DNA from: Deltaproteobacteria bacterium
GTDB lineage: Bacteria > Desulfobacterota_B > Binatia > Bin18
DNA length: 11,073 nucleotides
NCBI GenBank assembly: GCA_012271025.1
Contig: JAAXHF010000060.1
Span: forward strand, 1-11,073
Direction: 5' to 3'
The translations under genes and the position numbers were made by a program. The notes under the pieces are model-generated. The model saw nothing but the letters and a program-made list of their open reading frames with translations, had not been told where the DNA came from and ran no database searches. The stretch's first letter is position 1, and every line of letters begins with the position of its first letter. Positions 6,752 to 11,073 of the stretch are shown here, in pieces.

Positions 6752-8557
6752 CTAGCACGAGACGGCCGAGGACGGACCGGGGGCGGGGTACATGGCTTCA
6801 ATCTGCTCCTGACGGGTTTCCAGGACGTGGCGGCGTCTGACCTTCAGGGTTGGCGTCAGCTCTCCCCGGTCCTGGGAAAAGGGCTGGTCGAGGACGCGGA
6901 ACTGGCGGATCCGGGCCGGTGTCGGCAGGGTTTTATTGACGGCGTTGACCCGGTCGCGGAACAGGCCCTGGACGGTCTGGTGGCTGAGGACGGTCTGCCA
7001 GTCGCCCGACACGCCGTTCTTGCGGGCCAGGGTCTCGACCAGGGCCTGGTTGGGAACGAGCAGGGCGGTGACAAACGGTCGTTTATCACCGATGAGACAG
7101 GCTTCTTCGATCAGCGGGTCCTGTTTGAGGGCGCCCTCGATCGGCTGGGGCGCGATATTCTCACCCGAGTCGGTGATAATCAGATCCTTTTTGCGGTCGG
7201 TGATGGTGATGAAGCCGTCGCCGTCAATGGTCCCCACGTCACCCGTATGCAGCCACCCGTCGGCGTCAAGGACGGCCGCAGTGTCCTCGGGGCGCTGATA
7301 ATAGCCGTCCATGATGTTCGGACCGCGGGCGCAGATCTCACCGTCGGTGTCAATTTTGACCTCGACCTGCGGCAGGGCGACGCCGACCGTGCCGAGACGG
7401 GTCTGGCCCGGCCTGTTGCACGAGATGACCGGCCCGGCTTCGGTCAAGCCGTAGCCCTCATACACGGTGACGCCGATGCCGTAAAAGAAGCGGGCGATCT
7501 CGGCGTTGAGCGGCGCCCCGCCCGAGACCAGAAAGCGGATCCGTCCGCCCAGGGTGTGGCGCAGTTTCTGAAACACGATGCGGTCGATGAGCTGGAGTTG
7601 CAGCCGGTGCAGGGGTGGAATCGCCCGTTCTTCCACCCGTCTGGTGCCGACCGACTTGCCCAGGGCCAGCGCCCAGTCCAGCAGCTGCCGCTTGGCAAAG
7701 CCGGCGCTTTCCCGCTCGCCGAGGACGCGGCGATAGACCAGCTCCAGCACGCGCGGCACGCAGCATAAGAGCGTCGGTCTGACCTCGGCCAAGTCTCTGA
7801 GCAGGCTGACCGTTCCGCCGCCGTAGGCGATACTGCCGCCAACCGACAGCGGCGTGTAGAGTCCGGTCGTGCGCTCAAACCCGTGCGACAGGGGCAGGAA
7901 AGACAGCGACACATCGTCCGCACCCAGCGGCAGCACCTGGGGCGCGTCATGTACATTGCTCAGCATGTTGCGGTGGCTCAGCATGACGCCCTTGGGGAAA
8001 CCGGTCGTGCCCGAGGTATAGATAATCGTCGCCAGCCCAGGGTCGGCAACCGGCTGGCGTCGGTCGGACTGCCGCTCTCCGAGTGCCAGCAGTTCGGCAA
8101 AACGGCAGCCGGTGAGCGTCCCGGAGTCGAGTGGCTGGTCCTCGGGGTCAAGGGCGACGACGTGCGACAGCTTGGGCAGGTCGGAGGCGATGTGTCGGAC
8201 CTTGTCCAGCTGGCCGCGGCCGGACACGGCAATAAAGCTGGCGCCGGAATCCTTGAGAATATAGGCCACGTCCTGGCCGGGACTGGACAGATACAGCGGC
8301 ACATCGACGCCGCCCAGGTACAGGCAGGCCAGATCCATGATCGGCCATTCGGGCTGGTTCTCGGCCAGCAGGGCCAGACGATCCCCGGCCTTGAAGCCCA
8401 GGGCCGCCAGGCCGTGGGCTGCGGAAACGATCTGGTCGGCCAGCTGTTGCCACGAGAGGTCTTCCCACTGCTCGTGACGTTTACGCTGAAAAACGCGGCG
8501 GGAAGGGTGGCGCTCGGCTCGATCCAGGACCATGGTGGCAAGAGAGGTGGTTGTCAT
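6752..8557 (-). CDS. Long-chain fatty-acid-CoA ligase (AMP-forming, FadD15-like)
   Basis: The 601-residue ANL-superfamily enzyme activates a fatty acid with ATP to the acyl-AMP and then the acyl-CoA. The P-loop-like motif YTSGTTGFPKG is at 180-190. GYGLTEAGP (368-376, Glu373) follows, then the LHTGD motif with Asp440 and GFITITDRKKDLI, which contains the hinge region. GENIAP close behind leads into the C-terminal domain. The length fits bacterial long-chain acyl-CoA synthetases, including FadD15-type proteins, rather than short-chain ligases. The frame stays open upstream to a TTG at 8593. I chose the ATG at 8557 because AGGA lies a few bases before it and the extra residues (SQPAPHGTGSS) look non-conserved. 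A stem-loop terminator separates it from the hydrolase gene upstream, so it has its own promoter in 8558-8650, which I cannot define. It leads into the R3H gene. Confidence 0.92.
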   Translation of the reverse strand: MTTTSLATMVLDRAERHPSRRVFQRKRHEQWEDLSWQQLADQIVSAAHGLAALGFKAGDRLALLAENQPEWPIMDLACLYLGGVDVPLYLSSPGQDVAYILKDSGASFIAVSGRGQLDKVRHIASDLPKLSHVVALDPEDQPLDSGTLTGCRFAELLALGERQSDRRQPVADPGLATIIYTSGTTGFPKGVMLSHRNMLSNVHDAPQVLPLGADDVSLSFLPLSHGFERTTGLYTPLSVGGSIAYGGGTVSLLRDLAEVRPTLLCCVPRVLELVYRRVLGERESAGFAKRQLLDWALALGKSVGTRRVEERAIPPLHRLQLQLIDRIVFQKLRHTLGGRIRFLVSGGAPLNAEIARFFYGIGVTVYEGYGLTEAGPVISCNRPGQTRLGTVGVALPQVEVKIDTDGEICARGPNIMDGYYQRPEDTAAVLDADGWLHTGDVGTIDGDGFITITDRKKDLIITDSGENIAPQPIEGALKQDPLIEEACLIGDKRPFVTALLVPNQALVETLARKNGVSGDWQTVLSHQTVQGLFRDRVNAVNKTLPTPARIRQFRVLDQPFSQDRGELTPTLKVRRRHVLETRQEQIEAMYPAPGPSSAVSC

Positions 8558-8654
8558 GCTGCTTCCTGTGCCATGGGGTGCTGGCTGGGACAATAGACCA
8601 AGCGGTGGGCAAAGACCAGCCGCTGCGGAAGACCGTGGGGAAGAAAAGACAGGC

Positions 8655-8686
8655 GAGTGGGGAAGCGCCAGCCGGCTTCCCCACTC
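8655..8686 (-). terminator. Rho-independent terminator of the alpha/beta hydrolase gene
   Basis: GAGTGGGGAAGC (8655-8666) and GCTTCCCCACTC (8675-8686) form a perfect 12-bp stem with an 8-base loop. On the minus strand it is followed by GCCTGTCTTTTCTT, a T-rich run. It lies 28 bp beyond the stop of the hydrolase gene. The T-run starts a few bases away from the stem, so strength is moderate. Confidence 0.68.
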
Positions 8687-8713
8687 CGGCTCAACAGGCC
8701 CGGACGGCGGTCC

Positions 8714-9511
8714 TCAGGCCACGACCTGCTTCAGAAAACCGCGCAGGTCGGCGTTAAAGTCGGCCGGTTTTTCGAGCTGATAGAAATGCCCCACGTCGTC
8801 GAGCACCTTGATCTGGGCATTGGGGATCTGGTCGGCCAGGAACTGATTGACCTCGACTGTGGTGGCCTGATCTTCCCTGCCGGCGTAAATCTGGGTCGGC
8901 TTGGTGATGGTCTTGAGCCGCTCGGAGATGTTCCAGTTAAAGACCCCGTTGGGATCGCTGGCCGAGGCAAAGAAGACGTGCTTGGGAAAATTGTCGTCCA
9001 CCATGAACTTGGCCTTGACCAGATCGAGCACCTCGGGCCGTTCCCGCTTGGTCTTGGCCGCCACCGCGCCTTCCATCAGGCCGCTGAAGGCGCCGGTGAG
9101 GTCGTCCTGAAACGCCTGGCCGGCTTCGGGCGGCATGCCGGCGGACATATTTGTTCCGCTGCTGACAATCACATTGGCCAAGACCCGGTCGGGAAAATCC
9201 AGGTTGAACTGCATGGCGATCATGCCCCCGATCGAGTTGCCGACCAGGATGGCTTTGTCGATCTTGAGCTGGTCAAGCACCGCCGCCACATCGGCCGCCA
9301 TTTCGCCCATGGCATAGCCCTGCTCGGGCTTGTCCGAGCGGCCGTGGCCGCGATGGTCAATGGTGACGCACTGATACTCCTGGGCAAAGGTATAGGTCTG
9401 GAAGTACCAGATATTGCCGTTGGTCGAGAAGGGGTGCAAAAACACGATCGGGGTTCCCTGACCGTGGCTCTCATAGTACACGTTCACGCCTTTACGCTGG
9501 ATATGGGGCAT
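8714..9511 (-). CDS. Alpha/beta-fold hydrolase
   Basis: A 265-residue alpha/beta hydrolase with a complete triad. The nucleophile Ser93 is in GNSIGG (91-96), the acid is probably Asp214 (GREDQ) and the base His242 (DDVGHF). LHPFSTNGNIW (25-35) is the HP/HG oxyanion-hole segment and DHRGHGRS (52-59) is the classic strand-4 motif. Proteins of this shape include haloperoxidase-like esterases, 3-oxoadipate enol-lactonases and meta-cleavage hydrolases; the substrate cannot be chosen from sequence. The frame is open to 9724, but the start at 9511 is clear: AAGGAGGA (9519-9526) sits 8 bases before it and the homology begins at MPHIQRKG. It is transcribed divergently from the dienelactone-hydrolase gene across a 163-bp gap, and a strong hairpin follows its stop. 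No signal peptide is seen; the protein should be cytosolic. Confidence 0.9.
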   Translation of the reverse strand: MPHIQRKGVNVYYESHGQGTPIVFLHPFSTNGNIWYFQTYTFAQEYQCVTIDHRGHGRSDKPEQGYAMGEMAADVAAVLDQLKIDKAILVGNSIGGMIAMQFNLDFPDRVLANVIVSSGTNMSAGMPPEAGQAFQDDLTGAFSGLMEGAVAAKTKRERPEVLDLVKAKFMVDDNFPKHVFFASASDPNGVFNWNISERLKTITKPTQIYAGREDQATTVEVNQFLADQIPNAQIKVLDDVGHFYQLEKPADFNADLRGFLKQVVA

Positions 9512-9550
9512 ACGCCAGTCCTCCTTATGGGTGCAAAAAAGTGCCCCTCC

Positions 9551-9578
9551 TTTATCACACCGCCTGTGCCAAAGCCAA
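9551..9578 (-). promoter_or_regulatory. Possible promoter for the alpha/beta hydrolase
   Basis: Read on the minus strand, TTGGCT (9573-9578) and GATAAA (9551-9556) are spaced by 16 bp. The -10 is preceded by TGT, giving an extended -10 element. It lies about 40 bp upstream of the ATG at 9511. It is the best candidate in the divergent gap but remains unproven. Confidence 0.35.
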
Positions 9579-9594
9579 GCGGCCGCCGGACGTC

Positions 9595-9642
9595 TTGACA
9601 CGGCCACGGCAGAGTGTGAGAAAAGGGCCTGCCAGCTTGACA
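9595..9642 (+). promoter_or_regulatory. Two exact TTGACA boxes upstream of the DLH gene
   Basis: CTTGACA occurs twice, with TTGACA at 9595-9600 and 9637-9642, exactly 42 bp apart. Both match the -35 consensus, but neither has a good -10 at 16-18 bp downstream, so neither is a proven promoter. The spacing equals four helical turns, so a repeated binding site is an alternative reading. Confidence 0.25.
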
Positions 9643-9674
9643 TTCTTGTCCGCACTTTTCTCAGGAGGGACAGC

Positions 9675-10415
9675 ATGGAGATCACCACCGAACGCGCAAA
9701 TGTTACCGTCGAGACCCAGACCATGGGCGCCTATCTGGCCCGGCCCAGCGCGCCAGGGACGTATCCGGCGGTCCTGGTGTTTATGGAAATCTTTGGGGTC
9801 AACTCACACATTCGTGCGGTCACCGAGCGCGTCGCGGCCGAGGGCTATGTTGCGCTGGCGCCGGACTTTTTCCACCGCACCGGACCCGGCGTGGAGTACG
9901 GCTATGACGAGACCGGCATAGCCGAGGGCATCAAGCTGCTCAACCAGCTCCAGGCCAACGAAATGATTGCCGACGCTCGGGCCAGCCTCTCGTTTCTCAA
10001 GCGCCAGAACTATGTGCGGGGCGACCGGATCGGGGCGATCGGCTTTTGTGTCGGCGGCCATATGACCTATCTGACGGCGTGCGAGACGGATGTCAAAGCT
10101 GCGGCCAGCTTTTATGGCGGCGGGATTGCCGGGCCGCAGGGCTTTGGCGGCGGGCCGTCCACCCTGAGCCGGACGGGCAAGATCGGCGGCAGGATCGTGT
10201 GTCTGTTTGGCGAAAAGGATGCCGCCATTCCGCTGGATCAGGTGGACGCCATCCGGGCCGAGTTGAACACGCACAACATCGCCCATGAGGTTGTGGTCTA
10301 TCCGGGCGCCGAGCACGGCTTTTTCTGCGACCAGCGTGGCTCGTACAACACCGATGCGGCTGCGGACGCCTGGGAGCGGGTCACGACCCTGTTTGCGGCC
10401 GAGTTGGCCGGCTGA
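9675..10415 (+). CDS. Dienelactone hydrolase family protein
   Basis: A 246-residue alpha/beta hydrolase with a Cys-Asp-His triad. The nucleophile Cys125 is in GFCVGG, a motif separating DLH-like enzymes from serine hydrolases. Asp182 lies in GEKDAAIP and His214 in EHGFFCD. The conserved Glu38 of 'MEIFG', which in dienelactone hydrolase helps hold the Cys in place, is present. APDFFHR at 62-68 also fits the family. Family members hydrolyse dienelactone in aromatic ring degradation or other small esters and lactones; which one is unknown. The frame is open further upstream, but AGGAGG at 9663-9668 six bases before the ATG, and the start of homology there, decide 9675. An SDR follows 35 bp downstream on the same strand, suggesting an operon. 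The protein is cytosolic, without a signal peptide. Confidence 0.92.
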   Translation: MEITTERANVTVETQTMGAYLARPSAPGTYPAVLVFMEIFGVNSHIRAVTERVAAEGYVALAPDFFHRTGPGVEYGYDETGIAEGIKLLNQLQANEMIADARASLSFLKRQNYVRGDRIGAIGFCVGGHMTYLTACETDVKAAASFYGGGIAGPQGFGGGPSTLSRTGKIGGRIVCLFGEKDAAIPLDQVDAIRAELNTHNIAHEVVVYPGAEHGFFCDQRGSYNTDAAADAWERVTTLFAAELAG

Positions 10416-10450
10416 GACGGATATCATCATCCCGATTGAACGAGGAGCGT

Positions 10451-11073
10451 ATGGGCGTACTGGATGGAAAAGTCGCAATTGTCACCGGCGCCGGGCGCCT
10501 GCGCGGCATTGGCCGGGCGGCCGCCGTGGCCCTGGCCGAGCTGGGCGCCGACCTGGTGGTGACCGGCACCGGGCGTGACCCGTCCCGCTACCCGGATGAC
10601 GAGAAGGCGGTCGGCTGGCGCGATATTGACAGCGTGGCCGATCAGGTCCGCGAGCGGGGGCGGCGCTGCCTGCCGCTGGTCGCCAATATCGCCGACAGCG
10701 CCGATGTCCAACGGACGGTCGAACAGACGCTCTCGGCCTTGGGCCGGATCGATATCCTGATCAATAATGCCGCCACCGCCCGGGGACCGGACCGGGTGCC
10801 GCTGACCGAACTGTCCGAGCAGCTGTGGCGCCAGGTGCTCGACGTCAAGCTGACGGGCAGCTTTTTGATGAGTCAGGCCGTCATTCCGCATCTGATCAGC
10901 CAGGGCCAGGGCGGCAGTATCGTCAATATCTCGTCTATTGCGGGCAAGCGCGGCATGCCGAATACGGTTGCCTACTGCACCTCAAACGCCGGCATCCAGG
11001 GCTTCAGCCAGGCTCTGGCCATGGAGCTGGCCCCACACCAGATCCGCGTCAACGCGGTGTGTCCGGGCGTGAT
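10451..11073 (+). CDS. Short-chain dehydrogenase/reductase, 3' end cut by the window, altered active site
   Basis: The first 207 codons of a classical-type SDR. The cofactor motif TGAGRLRGIG (12-21) has two extra residues relative to TGxxxGIG. NNAA lies at 105-108, NISS near 159-162 (Ser162) and the Tyr at 175. The Tyr-x3-Lys motif reads YCTSN, so the position of the catalytic Lys (179) is Asn. The position aligning with the catalytic Asn of the SDR tetrad (residue 133, DVKLTG) is Lys. The pattern is a swap of the two residues. Such a protein may be a variant enzyme or a non-catalytic SDR. GAGG (10442-10445) is 5 bases before the ATG. The gene follows the DLH gene by 35 bp, probably in one transcript. 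It is open to the window end, so its C-terminus and the PG motif region are only partly seen. Confidence 0.88.
   Translation, partial: MGVLDGKVAIVTGAGRLRGIGRAAAVALAELGADLVVTGTGRDPSRYPDDEKAVGWRDIDSVADQVRERGRRCLPLVANIADSADVQRTVEQTLSALGRIDILINNAATARGPDRVPLTELSEQLWRQVLDVKLTGSFLMSQAVIPHLISQGQGGSIVNISSIAGKRGMPNTVAYCTSNAGIQGFSQALAMELAPHQIRVNAVCPGV

Noticed and set aside
6386..7768. Plus-strand open frame of 460 codons opposite the acyl-CoA ligase and R3H gene
   Set aside because: It is antisense to two genes with complete motifs, and its protein shows no recognisable domain; GC-rich DNA often gives such shadow frames.
8657..9598. Plus-strand open frame of 313 codons opposite the alpha/beta hydrolase
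   Set aside because: It overlaps a hydrolase with a full catalytic triad and crosses its terminator and promoter; no supporting RBS or domain.
1..11073. CRISPR array, tRNA, rRNA or insertion sequence
   Set aside because: No regular spaced repeats, tRNA-like cloverleaf, rRNA segment or transposase was seen on either strand by reading.

Overview
The window is bacterial DNA with dense, mostly GC-rich genes. It carries fatty-acid or alcohol type catabolic enzymes: an SCP2-type thiolase, a long-chain acyl-CoA ligase, two alpha/beta hydrolases, a zinc alcohol dehydrogenase and an SDR. There is also an R3H/SpoIIIAA-like ATPase. Shine-Dalgarno sites are strong (AGGAGG). There is no rRNA or tRNA to fix the taxon. 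The gene set fits an environmental Gram-negative lineage with broad lipid or xenobiotic catabolism (proteobacterial, Binatota-like or Tectomicrobia-like), but this is only a guess.

Layout. 1-264 is a non-coding leader with a nested palindromic repeat. 265-2230 is a two-gene cassette: an OLD/RecF-like AAA ATPase, then a 222-residue DUF4276-like putative TOPRIM protein 4 bp downstream. Its base composition and arginine codon use differ from everything to its right, so it looks like an acquired defence-type module. 2267-3220 is a zinc-dependent MDR dehydrogenase. 3324-5053 is a membrane-anchored ankyrin protein abutting an SCP2-type thiolase. 5129-8557, on the minus strand, is an acyl-CoA ligase followed by the R3H/SpoIIIAA ATPase. 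8714-9511, also minus, is an alpha/beta hydrolase that ends in a strong hairpin terminator. 9675 onward, on the plus strand, is a dienelactone-hydrolase-family protein and then an SDR cut off by the window end.

How the parts work together. Most of the window (2267 onward) looks like loosely linked catabolic functions: activation of acyl chains to CoA esters, thiolytic cleavage, ester or lactone hydrolysis, and alcohol/ketone redox steps. No complete pathway can be named. The defence-like pair at the left is the best candidate for an unusual system. It has the ATPase + TOPRIM architecture known from PARIS, AbiL and OLD/Gabija, but split into separate proteins with a DUF4276-type partner. The second notable point is the truncated SDR, in which the catalytic Lys position reads Asn and the catalytic Asn position reads Lys.
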